DNA from: MGIIb-O1 sp002457595
Lineage (GTDB): Archaea; Thermoplasmatota; Poseidoniia; Poseidoniales; Thalassarchaeaceae
Assembly (NCBI GenBank): GCA_045568115.1
Contig: JBJLBO010000001.1
Span: 62,001-126,000 of the forward strand
DNA: 64,000 nucleotides
Reading direction: 5' to 3'
Within the stretch, counting starts at the first letter, position 1, and every line of letters begins with the position of its first letter. A model generated the notes under the pieces. That model was given only the letters and a program-made list of their open reading frames with translations. It searched no databases and had not been told where the DNA came from. Positions 38,501 through 47,327 of this stretch are shown piece after piece. Position numbers and translations under genes: made by a program.

Positions 38501-41500
38501 GATAAAGATCCACGATTTGATCAAGTGATAGAATCGTATTCAAGAATAAACGTGACAAGGCAAGGCGAGAATTGGCTCGGTGGAGGTGAGTGGAGATATC
38601 ATCGAATTCTTCAATTAAGTCACTAGTATACCTATAATCTCCTATGTAATAGTGAGATATATCAAAAGAAATATCTTGGATGTTTTGGCACCGACCACCT
38701 GTCGATACAAAAGATGCGGCATCACATGGTAATGAATCGTTAAATGAATTCCTTGCAGCAGACTCATCATTCGTTTTGTTCCCAATTATAATACCGTTTT
38801 CTGTAACTTGCCAACTTGGCTCCATTGGAAGTCCATTCGAATCTATTTCAGAACCATATAATATCTCTAGAGAAACTGATTCACCAAATTGATTCACACC
38901 AGCAGCATGCGAATATACAGCCAATGAGCGTGCTTCAACGAAAGAAGAGTCACCCATTCCGTAAGACATTATTGCTTCAAACTCACCTTTCTGCTCCTCA
39001 GTCATATATTCATCAAGTATTCCTGAGAATTCATTCGTGAAGCCTGAGTCTGATTGATCATAACTCCTGTCGCCTTGAGCAAGGGTAGTGATGAATAAGG
39101 CAAGCGTATCCTCCTGACCAGAGGACAGTAACATACCTCCACTTTGTGGAATCCCTGTCTGGAAGTTATCTGCTACAGTTGGATGTTCTCCTGAATCAAG
39201 AGCTTGGAAACCATAGTCCCACCATGAAACAAATGCAGGACGATTACCAAAGGGAACTTCAGAGTCCTGCTCAGATAGCCACTCATAGGCTAAATTCCAT
39301 CCTCCGCCATTGAAACCAGGGCCAAATGTCCCCATGTACCAACAACCGTTTCCACATGATTCCGAGGGATTATGGTCAGAACTATCGAATAGAGAAAGAC
39401 CTAAGGCCTCATATCTAAATATATCAGGAGTGAAATCATAAATGGTTTGGTCAACATCACTCGATGCAGTTTCTCCTCTAGGAATTCCTGAATCCAGCCC
39501 ATAAGTTAGATGCTGAGAAGCAATTAACATGAAAACAAGCATTAATGCAGGAATCATTGGATGCTTCTGGCTAGCAGGACGAATTGAATTGAAGCGAGTA
39601 CGCGGAGTACCAATACCTGATCGGCGCCACTCCTTGACAAAGCCAGAGAAATTTGCCATCTTCCATAAAGACGAAATTCCTAGAGCACCTACTATTGCAA
39701 TAGCAGGTGTTGCATTGAAGATAAATCGACCTGCAGACCATGCCATATAGATGGATATCAGAACCCAAAGACCAAGAAGGGATTTACCTTGTTTTTCATC
39801 TCGAGCCCCTCTCCAGAGAAGTATGAATGAATAACCCACTGCTATGAGAGCAACTACGGGTCCGTATGAAGCAAATAAAACCCCGCGACTAGGTGCCTGT
39901 GCTTCACCAATTGTTCCAAAAATCTTGTTCTTTGAGAAATAGAATCCACCGGTAAACAAAATGTCCCAGCCATCATAAATCTCTGCTTCTTGGAGTATCC
40001 ATAGAATTGAAAGAATTCCTCCAAATAGAGCAATTCCACTACCTAGAATCAACAACCAAGGTTTATCTCGGAAAGAACAAGAAACCCATCCGAGAGCAAA
40101 GGTGAATCCTACAATGTAAAACATTGGTTGGAAACCACTAGGAGCCATAAGAAGATTCATCTCAGGCCATATGTAGAATGGTAATGGCATAATGAATGTA
40201 GTTAGCATCATCTGCAAAGCTACAGAAGTCAATGGGAGGCTGTCCCTCCTGCGGAACATATTAAGTAGAATTTGGACTGAAAATGCAAGAAAGAGAATTC
40301 CTGGACCGTAAACAAATCCTTTCCAACCTAGTGCAACAGTTGAGAAACTAATTCCAGCCAAAGTTGCATTTGCCATCGATTGAGGATTTCTGCGCCACAT
40401 CTCTCGTATTCCTGCAATCAAATACAGTGGATTTGGGCTTGGATTTATGAAAAGCCTCTCATTACTAATTTTATCAATTGCAGTAACCCAGAAGTAAAAG
40501 GCTAGCGTAAGGAAAAGTAGAGCAAATGAATCGTGATCTGCAAGAGCAAATGTGGAATGACTAATGTGTCCTGGCATTAAAGCCATTAACCAAGCAGCTA
40601 TAATTCCAGCCTGATTACTGTGCAAACGACGAGAAAGCCCAGATACAGGTAGGACAATCAAGGCACCAAATATAGCGGGGAATAACGCTACTGACCACCA
40701 AACTGACTCATCAGTTGACATTCCAGTGACCCACTCAATTGCGATTCCTCCAAGAGCTAAACACCAAGAGAAAAGAGGGGGTCGTGGATTAATTCCACCC
40801 ATAGGATAAGCTCTATCTGCATCAAAAATCAAATGTGTTTGATTAGCTACTATGTAGTCGACTACCCGCTTCATGTACCAAGGGTCAGAACCCCCAGTCA
40901 TATCCCACAAACCAGTAATATTAGCATTCATTGCTGGAAGAACATTCCATCCGGTTCGAACTAAGAATCCGACTATCAAGGCAGAACCAACTAGTATGGA
41001 ATAACTGTTGGCTTGCCACCATTGTCTAAACTTACTGGGTTCCCTTCGCGGAGAAATATCACCGAAATAACCTCTTGAAGCTATTAATGCAGCACCGACA
41101 TTCAACCAAAAGGTTAGGCCAAACCATGTCCAAGTGCTAGCCGTATCGTTATTACCAAGGAATGTTAGACTAGTAGGTAGGTTGTTTCCAATCTCCACTA
41201 GGTGTGCCATTGTATAAATCACCCAGTTTATTGCAACAATAGATCCGATTACGTGCCATCTTTCAGTTCTACAGAATGCGACAAAAAGAATCACAATTGA
41301 TGTTGCTAGTGCCCAGACAGAACCTAGGTAATGATGAGACTCGAATATATCAGCTTCAGTAATTCCTGAAAGCCATAATACAGGGACTAGATTTACAACA
41401 AATAGACTGATAGACGTTGCAATAAATTCTGTACTGGTTTTCCACTCAATAGACTCAGGAATTGCTGAAAATAGATTGTTTTTCCCTGATTCATCCAAAT

Positions 41501-42068
41501 ATCCACGAAATAGTATTGTTAGGATAGTCCCTAAAACTATTGAAAGGATCCAGAATGCGAAGAAATTCGCCCCTATTCCGGCTCTCTGAATATCGATTAA
41601 TTGATTACTCTGCAAGACTGCTTCCTCGGCAAGAGATAGCTCTGGCATCCCTGCAGCATAAGATACTGCAAGATGGAATCCAACTACAATAGATAGCAAA
41701 ATAGTAGCTTCTTCATTCCGATTAGCTTGAATCAAGAATGTTGTAGAAATACCCATGAAAGCAAAGGTCGAAATTACAATCGGATCGACCAATGAAAAGA
41801 AGTCCATTACCACGGCCACAGCAACAAAAGCGAATGAATAAACTAAGAATTTGTTTGGTGTTGCAATTATTCCAATCCTTCCCAAAGCAGCTGCAGTAGC
41901 AGCTGCAACGGGGAGGACGACTAACTTTCCAATATCAATCATCACATCGTCAGCGAAGGCAGTTACTCCAAAGAACAAGACCAGAAGTCCTGCAAGTACC
42001 AAAGGAGCTGTTGCGACACTCTTCATTGAGTTCGCAGCGGCCTCCGCATTTCCTTTTTCATACGACAT
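32535..42068 (-). CDS. aglB: Giant AglB/STT3 oligosaccharyltransferase fused to surface domains
   Basis: 3177 residues in one uninterrupted frame. Residues 1-340 are an extra multi-helix membrane domain. The STT3 core follows: 'TGGSDPWYMKRVVDYIV' (first acidic loop), 'LADHDSFALLFLTL' and many transmembrane helices. The signature 'SWWDYGFQALDSGEHPT' (WWDYG at about residue 948, near 39,215) binds the acceptor sequon. From about residue 1400 the chain becomes extracellular: carboxypeptidase-regulatory-like folds ('ENGAYSFIAPAGKIRVSAF'), a Gly-rich repeat tract (36.7-37.25 kb), many related beta-sandwiches, NEW3- and CARDB-like domains, and a final transmembrane helix just before 'RGGSRRPGAPF'. 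AglB transfers lipid-linked glycans to Asn; usual archaeal length is under about 1000 residues. Flanked by purD and the S8 protease. Confidence 0.88.
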   Translation of the reverse strand: MSYEKGNAEAAANSMKSVATAPLVLAGLLVLFFGVTAFADDVMIDIGKLVVLPVAAATAAALGRIGIIATPNKFLVYSFAFVAVAVVMDFFSLVDPIVISTFAFMGISTTFLIQANRNEEATILLSIVVGFHLAVSYAAGMPELSLAEEAVLQSNQLIDIQRAGIGANFFAFWILSIVLGTILTILFRGYLDESGKNNLFSAIPESIEWKTSTEFIATSISLFVVNLVPVLWLSGITEADIFESHHYLGSVWALATSIVILFVAFCRTERWHVIGSIVAINWVIYTMAHLVEIGNNLPTSLTFLGNNDTASTWTWFGLTFWLNVGAALIASRGYFGDISPRREPSKFRQWWQANSYSILVGSALIVGFLVRTGWNVLPAMNANITGLWDMTGGSDPWYMKRVVDYIVANQTHLIFDADRAYPMGGINPRPPLFSWCLALGGIAIEWVTGMSTDESVWWSVALFPAIFGALIVLPVSGLSRRLHSNQAGIIAAWLMALMPGHISHSTFALADHDSFALLFLTLAFYFWVTAIDKISNERLFINPSPNPLYLIAGIREMWRRNPQSMANATLAGISFSTVALGWKGFVYGPGILFLAFSVQILLNMFRRRDSLPLTSVALQMMLTTFIMPLPFYIWPEMNLLMAPSGFQPMFYIVGFTFALGWVSCSFRDKPWLLILGSGIALFGGILSILWILQEAEIYDGWDILFTGGFYFSKNKIFGTIGEAQAPSRGVLFASYGPVVALIAVGYSFILLWRGARDEKQGKSLLGLWVLISIYMAWSAGRFIFNATPAIAIVGALGISSLWKMANFSGFVKEWRRSGIGTPRTRFNSIRPASQKHPMIPALMLVFMLIASQHLTYGLDSGIPRGETASSDVDQTIYDFTPDIFRYEALGLSLFDSSDHNPSESCGNGCWYMGTFGPGFNGGGWNLAYEWLSEQDSEVPFGNRPAFVSWWDYGFQALDSGEHPTVADNFQTGIPQSGGMLLSSGQEDTLALFITTLAQGDRSYDQSDSGFTNEFSGILDEYMTEEQKGEFEAIMSYGMGDSSFVEARSLAVYSHAAGVNQFGESVSLEILYGSEIDSNGLPMEPSWQVTENGIIIGNKTNDESAARNSFNDSLPCDAASFVSTGGRCQNIQDISFDISHYYIGDYRYTSDLIEEFDDISTHLHRANSRLALSRLFLNTILSLDQIVDLYHDLSTSIEYEVQDYEGQTGETIVRTNDIRYFAVDDRLYPLGGKYYEDSSYHRGQTTGIFYAPTTLSGLDPNDYMISEYITQKGSDPEIIMSAEAYEKAYLADIVAQQSGSLTDSSQIIRLNDIRYTHTEDFFETMIARIYVGYGSTSLGLSGDVVQPGPTWGTTGTPNSALQNAYPLPGAMMNHFVIANWYDDGSDSPDEDNNSIPDVFDGGYSAIGRANTNVKVVKYYSGATIEGTVELDGIGPIPNARILIERDAFSGEEIADADGNVIDRDQRTYWIPIGTVDADENGAYSFIAPAGKIRVSAFFGEPDLDIARSQLSGGSVGMLQDVATESYSDERRINPITGILGNVSGSQWLAETIVNISGLDGHSNGESHIDADILVAPSFATGLLTWDGHDQFSGEAITNAVVELSPSWDKISLPPITLETSTGTVSGSDLTFQGSGEVTFTGAGSVTTTEIATIENFVGTYTQNILNGHSLSGDGEFNGIGTLVGTIDDTIEVENCNQNGTMLENHSICSLSLDNYLIEGIVNATGKFTSNGTSSFTQTLNGSSLSGSGIFVVDSSDDSLESYGTINGTGMFSGEGHFSGEMVNEGTFHLMGAIPGKYDVSVVFSDGSKIDILDGFTVPYSGTIAPNEIDVSGGFVNGTLVDSNGNNLVDSVILYHANNTTVITNGECSEVYFAPCTISSDDSGLFSYGPVIPGNYTVVLDMDSDGFSEAEISHVFDAEEGTSVEFPTPIPVTYDISFNLDRMDNGTEVNVIDANVTMTSVDGSNSDVIAIYDSEHGHYYVELIEGEWVLSSDISDSMMQLWERIVVESDSEYNFTFHESTTVTGSVEYESIEEAINVQTNETEETSVLVPIEGGTVEFYWDGFSTTTTTGSEGVFNVELPIGVTVDAFVFAGVQNKVNGTRFTVTDGMENISMVAKSGFEVNGAINVNRVGNLFSSDLIGWEPTTVFATHDTYEAIWVMELLEDGTFSSDLPPGEWSFTTDVTWLNISETHLIVDGENDTIDLLSFPENSYVEIDFFLDYSGDNNVSNGSPVQYDFSLISLNNAGMDYNISSSDELVWTSFGHALVPIEAGSYRIDVQLSDPELYELFGTMILTGDTSVDVGFSDDSVSRYIGFEPEWRVSLNITDYVGSELVSQNVKFINSETGWILSRVTDSSGSIIDHLPEGEWIVVIDSITSDEGVEEGLRTLLTVSEANANLNHTLSTSEMATFTVLMSDEENNPVDNLDITLTSNEGLGKVHLDLSDASGLSEGILYPGSWNVEVNQTVERTRYLVESIELIQDGLQRGQNGQINLSVSTLVEMSGTIFWDHDDDDDADVGEGVPNATVIMTSDGLDNISLVTDSAGDWNVYVPVNTSWLVLTNRLGFSDESESISMSAPNSVEIELTAGQVEIFGNITHSNIHDFASEIVLELIPTQGLVRDRVTPTLVMENGAWHGAWYASVEPGEWIISASVESLNLVAMSIVDADISEGGSVDSELIFGGWLDLVSQWIDYDGSSHNLSSEGVFELEFTISLGNGLEWDAILDDSGGFSILLPSGSAEINSEFLSPQMDRDMSYEAANNINIPSSSTGIIASVSNELTFTRSSSHEIDTHTTVMIGGNASDGDISDVEILFIDEEYTPVEFTILLDYLGHETVSTYSVLGSVPGSDGDFWNVSFYNSTGESWQNQFSFNLGLQNDNTSLELKVRIEPANWSTARSLSDGHMVAIKFSSQDGYMVQHELKLRVPQHHGFELTEEMLEVYGIRPGQELEIPIMFTNTGNGDEKFEFEFDDSQLPTNWLRTGSTSHTLGAFSDTTHTVKVKAPLNATGDEDFTISVSVTDKNGGSYPAIPIHVQTSLPNPEITDVSSSDVIFGQYNSFIVTVENNGLVDASQITVNATIRGTSINTTRTVDVAAGNEEFVFIDLDMTSFDQPDDIWVDFILEGDDVNEESDKFDPKRYTMKSPAVDDSTATSSIMWVLVAMLLLAGWYLTRGGSRRPGAPF

Positions 42069-42190
42069 TATTTCTCACCGTCATTTGTGCAGCCTAAAGG
42101 CTCAGCAGCGCGGCGACCTGAAGTCCTGTTATAACCGTTCGCGGTGGTCTCACTACTACGTAGTGTCGCTACATACCAATAATCTAATTT

Positions 42191-43450
42191 TCAAAGTGCT
42201 CGATGACCTATGTCAGAACGGTAGTGAGAACCCTCAAGTTCGATTTCATTCATTAGAGCATAAGAGCACTCTAAAGCCAAGTGTAAATTAGGAGCAATTG
42301 CTGTTGCTGCTAGCACCCTACCTCCAGTTGACAATAGGCTCCCATCATCTAGTAATTCAGCACCGGCGTAATGAACAAATCCTACAATATCTCCTTCCTC
42401 AATCCTTGATTTAGCACCTTTAATCTCGCGGCCAGTCTCAGAAGATGTAGGGTAACCTTCTGATGCTAGAACTACTGTAACTGCCGATTTATTGCTGAAT
42501 TTTGGACTAATACCTGAAAGATTACCTTCGGCCGTAGCCAGAAGTAACTCACCGAGATCATTCTCAATTAATGGAATAGTCACCTGTGTTTCAGGATCTC
42601 CAAAACGAACATTATACTCAACAACGTTAGGTGCTCCATTTTCATCTATCATCAATCCAACATACAAAACTCCACGATACGGAATCTGCTGGTTTCGAAG
42701 GTAGTGGTGCATAGGCTCAACAATCTCATCGATTGCTCTTTGACGGACGGCAGGAGTAACTACTGGAGCTGGAGCGTATGCTCCCATGCCGCCAGTGTTT
42801 GGACCAGTATCTCCTTCACCTACTCTTTTGTGATCTTGGCTCGCCGGCAAACAAAGATAGCCCGATTCATCCATTAGAACAAGCATTGAAGCCTCTTCAC
42901 CAGAAAGAAATTCCTCGAGTAAAACAAAACCATCCGTTTTTATTGAGTTGGAAATGAACTCAGATGCTTCAACATCATCTGAAGTAACCACGACTCCTTT
43001 TCCTGCAGCTAATACATCTCTCTTGATTACCCAAGGCGATTCAAAAGTCGCAAGAGCTTTTTTGATATCAGATTCTGCATCAAGAACTAGAACACCTCCA
43101 GTTGGAATTCCAAGATTCTGCATCACTCTCTTAGCGTGAAGTTTTGATCCCTCGAGTGCAGCCCCCTGACTGTGAGGCCCGAAACTTGGAATTCCAATAT
43201 CTCGTAGATGATCAGACAAACCTGCTACTAAAGGGGCCTCGGGTCCAATGACGACAAGGTCTGCACTAATTTCGGAAGCTAATTCTCCAACTGCTACAAC
43301 GTCTGTAACACTCACATCGTGATTGATGCCGACTAAAGCAGTTCCAGCATTTCCAGGACAAGCATGCACATCTCCAACTGATTCACTTTCTACAAGACCT
43401 ATGGCAAGAGCGTGTTCACGACCACCGCCTCCTACAATGAGTACAGTCAT
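42191..43450 (-). CDS. purD: Phosphoribosylamine-glycine ligase
   Basis: ATP-grasp enzyme (GAR synthetase) of purine synthesis that joins glycine to phosphoribosylamine. 'MTVLIVGGGGREHALAIGL' is the canonical N-terminus. 'FGPHSQGAALEGSKLHAKRV', 'PWVIKRDVLAAGKGVVV', 'LSGEEASMLVLMD', 'QDHKRVGEGDTGPNTGGMGA' and 'VVEYNVRFGDPETQ' are the conserved ATP-grasp blocks with the metal-binding Glu and Asn residues. It has normal length (419 residues). Start ATG 43450; upstream ATGs at 43459 and 43471 are in frame. It sits between carS and aglB on the same strand; no other pur gene is nearby. Confidence 0.96.
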   Translation of the reverse strand: MTVLIVGGGGREHALAIGLVESESVGDVHACPGNAGTALVGINHDVSVTDVVAVGELASEISADLVVIGPEAPLVAGLSDHLRDIGIPSFGPHSQGAALEGSKLHAKRVMQNLGIPTGGVLVLDAESDIKKALATFESPWVIKRDVLAAGKGVVVTSDDVEASEFISNSIKTDGFVLLEEFLSGEEASMLVLMDESGYLCLPASQDHKRVGEGDTGPNTGGMGAYAPAPVVTPAVRQRAIDEIVEPMHHYLRNQQIPYRGVLYVGLMIDENGAPNVVEYNVRFGDPETQVTIPLIENDLGELLLATAEGNLSGISPKFSNKSAVTVVLASEGYPTSSETGREIKGAKSRIEEGDIVGFVHYAGAELLDDGSLLSTGGRVLAATAIAPNLHLALECSYALMNEIELEGSHYRSDIGHRAL

Positions 43451-43517
43451 ACCTGCCATGTTTGCCCGCATAGGTGCTAAGGAGATAATGAATTCCGAAA
43501 GAAAATCTCAAGAATAA

Positions 43518-44195
43518 TTAATATGGGACTGATTTCAAACCTAGTTTGTATCCTAAGATATTGAAAGACCGGTGGATAATTGGAGTGAGGACCAATATCG
43601 CGACTATAGGTGCCTTCAGACCATCATCCATTATGATTTCTTCACTGAATAATACTGCTGCTGCTGCGAAAATGAACAAGGCAAAAGGCATCGTATCCAA
43701 TAGAGGTGCTTCTGAACTTTCATCACCTTCTCTCTTCAAGCCTCTCCTACGCTTGAAAAATGAACCAGTCATATCTCCCAACATACAAGCAAATCCTAAT
43801 GTGAATCCTAAAATGAATGCAGCGCCATATTCGCCGCCAATCCAATACCAATCGGAACTATTCGCATCAAAAAGAGGATCGATGAATGGACGGGCATCGG
43901 AATTAATCCGGCCTCTCCAAATCACATGAGCTAAAATCATTAGAAGACCTGAAAAAGTAGCTCCACCAAACAAACCCTCCCAAGATTTGCCATCCCCCAA
44001 TAAGCGATAGCCATCTGAATAATTACGCCCTCCATCGATCTTATGATTTACAAATTCAAATTTGTCAGGTAGCCATTTACCGAATAACATAGCACCAGTA
44101 TTTGCTAGGTAGGCTGGACCATAAATCATTAGCACAGTAAGTACATTGAAGAAGAAACCTAGTGGTTCTGATGACTCAAAAAGTGTATCACTCAT
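43518..44195 (-). CDS. carS: CDP-archaeol synthase
   Basis: Integral membrane CTP:2,3-di-O-geranylgeranylglycerol-1-phosphate cytidylyltransferase, which activates archaeal ether lipids for head-group attachment. The DUF46/CarS pattern is clear: 'IYGPAYLANTGAMLFGK', 'DGYRLLGDGKSWEGLFGG', 'GFACMLGDMTGSFFKRRRGLKR' and 'APLLDTMPFALFIF', with about five transmembrane helices. At 225 residues it is slightly longer than typical. It is the first gene of a minus-strand run carS-purD-aglB. The 126-base region before it is divergent with the gene at 44322. Confidence 0.92.
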   Translation of the reverse strand: MSDTLFESSEPLGFFFNVLTVLMIYGPAYLANTGAMLFGKWLPDKFEFVNHKIDGGRNYSDGYRLLGDGKSWEGLFGGATFSGLLMILAHVIWRGRINSDARPFIDPLFDANSSDWYWIGGEYGAAFILGFTLGFACMLGDMTGSFFKRRRGLKREGDESSEAPLLDTMPFALFIFAAAAVLFSEEIIMDDGLKAPIVAILVLTPIIHRSFNILGYKLGLKSVPY

Positions 44196-44321
44196 GTTAT
44201 CCCATAGGCAACGAGAGACACATCAGCAATGAACTCTCTCTCAGAGATATATGTGAAAACAGGGAATAAATTAACCATGCCGCCGATTCGTTAATTTGGC
44301 ACTTATTATTGTCGAATCATT

Positions 44322-46004
44322 ATGAGTAAGGGCCAATCCCTAACTATGACGATTATTCTGCTGTTTTCACTGATTATTGGTATTCCTCAAGTTGTAAATG
44401 CAGAAGACGGAGAAATCTTGATTGATTCTGCAGTAGAATGGGTTGACGATCAAACCTTCTCGGACAATTTACGGATTGTTAACGGAGGGTCATTAACAAT
44501 TTCAAGTGCAGTAATTAGTATGGAAGATGATGCGAAGATTATCGTTGAAGAGGGGGGCGAATTGAATATAGATTCATCAGAAGTAAATGCACTTAACCCC
44601 CCAACGGAACTCAGAGGATACGGGTACTCAGATGAAGAAAATAGATCCGCGATTCTAATCCCCGGTTCAGATTACGATAGTGATTTTTCTGTTACTTTCC
44701 ATGCACCAGAGGGCGAGTCATTTTACGGAGGACTTGCTTATATTGGCGTAAACGAGCAAGTTGACATAGATGGTTCAGAATTTACAATTGAATTCAACGA
44801 TTCAACTAATGATATTTGGATAGGCCTGATAGGGATTGGTAACAAACAAGTATGTGTTTCTTCAATAACAATTGCTCCAGATCTGGGAACTGAAATTACA
44901 TACGATGCAGTAGAAATGCAATTTAGAAATATGATGGCTAAAGGGGATGCGGGATTTTCAATATCAATTAGTGGAAATTTAGATATCCAAGATTCAACAA
45001 TATATGGCGGCGAAATAATTGTTGACGGCTCTGCCTTAATACATAATTCTAACATTGCATTTACCGGGCCTATAATTGCTGAATCAATAGATTCTAATGT
45101 ATCAATAACGGGAACTACTGAATTCAGCATGAGTAAAGATGATCATGATGTCCGTTTACACGCAAAATCACAATTTCACTGGGGTGATGAAGCTACAGGG
45201 AGTGGGGGGCATACCGATAGATGGGAACGACGTGTTTCTAATCAGCAAGTTGAGTTTGATGCAATTAATGTATTATTTAGAGTAATAAACATGGGCCCTG
45301 ATGAAGTGACATCTCCAACATATATTAGTGATGAAAATGGAATTGGTAATATTAACTCAGGCAATGAAAGAGTTGTAGAGATTGGTTGGGCTGATGGCAG
45401 TGTTTGGACTGAGAATGCTGAAATTGAGATTGTAGAATATCGAACGGGATGGAATATGGACCTAGATTTAGATAATTATGGAGGAGTCTACATCCCATTA
45501 TCTTGGGAACCAATAATCGTTATTGATTCAAATATCCCTTACCTCGAATGGCTCACCTTAGAAATCAATAATACAGAAGAACAAGCAGCTCTTGACTTAG
45601 GTGTGCAAATGGCTGCAACTATTACAAATCAAGGGACTGCTTCTGCAGTATTTTTCCTCAGTTGTGAAATTACCGAAACCGGAGTTTCTACTAGTGTAAC
45701 GCCAACATTTCCGGGAGGAGAAAAAATAGATCCAGGGACAGAAGTAACAATTTATTTTACATGGAGGCACAATACAGAGGGAGATGCAGGGATTACTTGC
45801 AATATACTCACCCCATCACAACTAGTAGATGACGATGCATTTGGCGGAGGCTCAGCTAGTTCTGCCTCGATAAATTGGTATCAACCAGATGACGATGAGG
45901 AGGGGTCAGCAATTCCTATCCTAATTGCACTCTTAGTCGGTGCAGCCATCACAGGGTTTGCATCCTACAGAATGATGCAACGAACTAGTTCTGATGAAGA
46001 ATAA
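44322..46004 (+). CDS. Type I surface protein
   Basis: 560 residues, unrecognised. A signal peptide ('MTIILLFSLIIGIPQVVNA') is followed by short beta-repeat units like those of a beta-helix ('GGSLTISSAVISMEDDAKI', 'LDIQDSTIYGGEIIVDG'). A CARDB-like domain follows ('MAATITNQGTASAVFFLSCE'), then a C-terminal transmembrane helix ('IPILIALLVGAAITGFASY') and a very short cytoplasmic end. The layout matches other surface proteins in the window. It starts at ATG 44322, divergent from carS, and ends 11 bases before the convergent gene. Confidence 0.78.
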   Translation: MSKGQSLTMTIILLFSLIIGIPQVVNAEDGEILIDSAVEWVDDQTFSDNLRIVNGGSLTISSAVISMEDDAKIIVEEGGELNIDSSEVNALNPPTELRGYGYSDEENRSAILIPGSDYDSDFSVTFHAPEGESFYGGLAYIGVNEQVDIDGSEFTIEFNDSTNDIWIGLIGIGNKQVCVSSITIAPDLGTEITYDAVEMQFRNMMAKGDAGFSISISGNLDIQDSTIYGGEIIVDGSALIHNSNIAFTGPIIAESIDSNVSITGTTEFSMSKDDHDVRLHAKSQFHWGDEATGSGGHTDRWERRVSNQQVEFDAINVLFRVINMGPDEVTSPTYISDENGIGNINSGNERVVEIGWADGSVWTENAEIEIVEYRTGWNMDLDLDNYGGVYIPLSWEPIIVIDSNIPYLEWLTLEINNTEEQAALDLGVQMAATITNQGTASAVFFLSCEITETGVSTSVTPTFPGGEKIDPGTEVTIYFTWRHNTEGDAGITCNILTPSQLVDDDAFGGGSASSASINWYQPDDDEEGSAIPILIALLVGAAITGFASYRMMQRTSSDEE

Positions 46005-46015
46005 TCTCAGACCTA

Positions 46016-47233
46016 TCAACAAGAGTTGACTTGAGTCCAAGCCTCTTCGTTCGCAGGAGATGGATTGTCTGGATCATTTGATGCGCCTTCTTCAGAGTAT
46101 TCATAGAATGTTGTTGCAGTGTGTGCAGTACTAACGTCCCATGGTATAGATTGAGTTACAGTCACAGTAAATTCATAGCACCCATAATCGCTTTCCACCC
46201 AATCATCCTTTGGGATGTAGAAAATATTGTTCTCAATGTCTTCAATAGACCCAGAAAGAACTAATTCGGATCCAAAGTCTCCTACCATAGCATAACCGGA
46301 GCCGTATTCACCGCTTTGGGAATCCCAAGAAGCCTCGCCGTTTACGACATTAACATGAGGAAACTCAATTGCATTAGAGCCATCCTTCGATAGAATAGCA
46401 TCCAATTCAAAATCTGCATGAGCTAGTGGCGCAGGAGGATTTCCTACTAATGTCTGTAAACCAATCCATGATTTTAGCCCTACACCGATAACACAATTGT
46501 CCTTGTTATTATCACAGTCGTTCCCCTCGCCCATAATAGGGATAGTGCCACTCTTTACGTCAGTAACTGTTCGCTCAAGGTGAGTGGGATTCAAGATGAA
46601 TGTGTCACTAGAACTACCTGTGTCAATTATGATCTTGTATTGATTATTATCATCGGCATTACCATTATAGAAATCTACTATATTTAGTGTCAATAATCCA
46701 TATTTTCCATAACCATCTTCTCGATTAATTGAAAATGACATAGAAGTACTCCAAACCTCATCTCCATCGTATGTTACTGAAATGTCAGCATCACCAGATG
46801 AAGAGCCAAAGAGACCACCAGATTCACGAAGTGTTAGTTCAATCGTTTGAGCATCTGAAGACAATTCACTATCTGTAATTGTGATTGAACTAGATGTGAC
46901 ACTCATGGCCAAAAATGGAGAAGATAGGAGCAATATTAGAACTACTGCTATCGGTCCTGCGAATTTCTTACCTGTGGCATTAAAAATGAACCAGAATGAA
47001 ACTCCTGCAAGAATTATAGGGACAATCAGAATCAAGGCGAAATCACTCTGAATAGATGGATCTGAAAAAACCCACATCAGAATTACAGATAATAGGCCGG
47101 ACACTAAACCAATCTTCGAAGAGTTACCAAGATTAATGACTCCTGATTTTTCATCTGAAACACTTGTTGCAACAATCTCATCATTTGTCTCTTGAGCTTC
47201 CATTGCCTTCTGAAGTAGTCCACCATTGCTCAT
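46016..47233 (-). CDS. Three-TM protein with ectodomain
   Basis: 405 residues, unrecognised. A cytosolic N-terminus of about 40 residues precedes about three transmembrane helices ('IGLVSGLLSVILMWVF', 'FALILIVPIILAGVSFWFIF', 'IAVVLILLLSSPFLAMSV'). A beta-rich outer domain of about 280 residues with paired cysteines follows ('CDNNKDNC'). A terminal Cys ends the protein. It is convergent with the surface protein before it and about 95 bases downstream of the next minus-strand gene. No function is proposed. Confidence 0.72.
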   Translation of the reverse strand: MSNGGLLQKAMEAQETNDEIVATSVSDEKSGVINLGNSSKIGLVSGLLSVILMWVFSDPSIQSDFALILIVPIILAGVSFWFIFNATGKKFAGPIAVVLILLLSSPFLAMSVTSSSITITDSELSSDAQTIELTLRESGGLFGSSSGDADISVTYDGDEVWSTSMSFSINREDGYGKYGLLTLNIVDFYNGNADDNNQYKIIIDTGSSSDTFILNPTHLERTVTDVKSGTIPIMGEGNDCDNNKDNCVIGVGLKSWIGLQTLVGNPPAPLAHADFELDAILSKDGSNAIEFPHVNVVNGEASWDSQSGEYGSGYAMVGDFGSELVLSGSIEDIENNIFYIPKDDWVESDYGCYEFTVTVTQSIPWDVSTAHTATTFYEYSEEGASNDPDNPSPANEEAWTQVNSC

Positions 47234-47327
47234 CTGTATAGCCTCTCTAGTAGCCTAGGCGTCGTCACACCTCGGTTATCAACCCGTTGCCAACATACGT
47301 TAACAATGATTCATTGAATTGTAGTTG

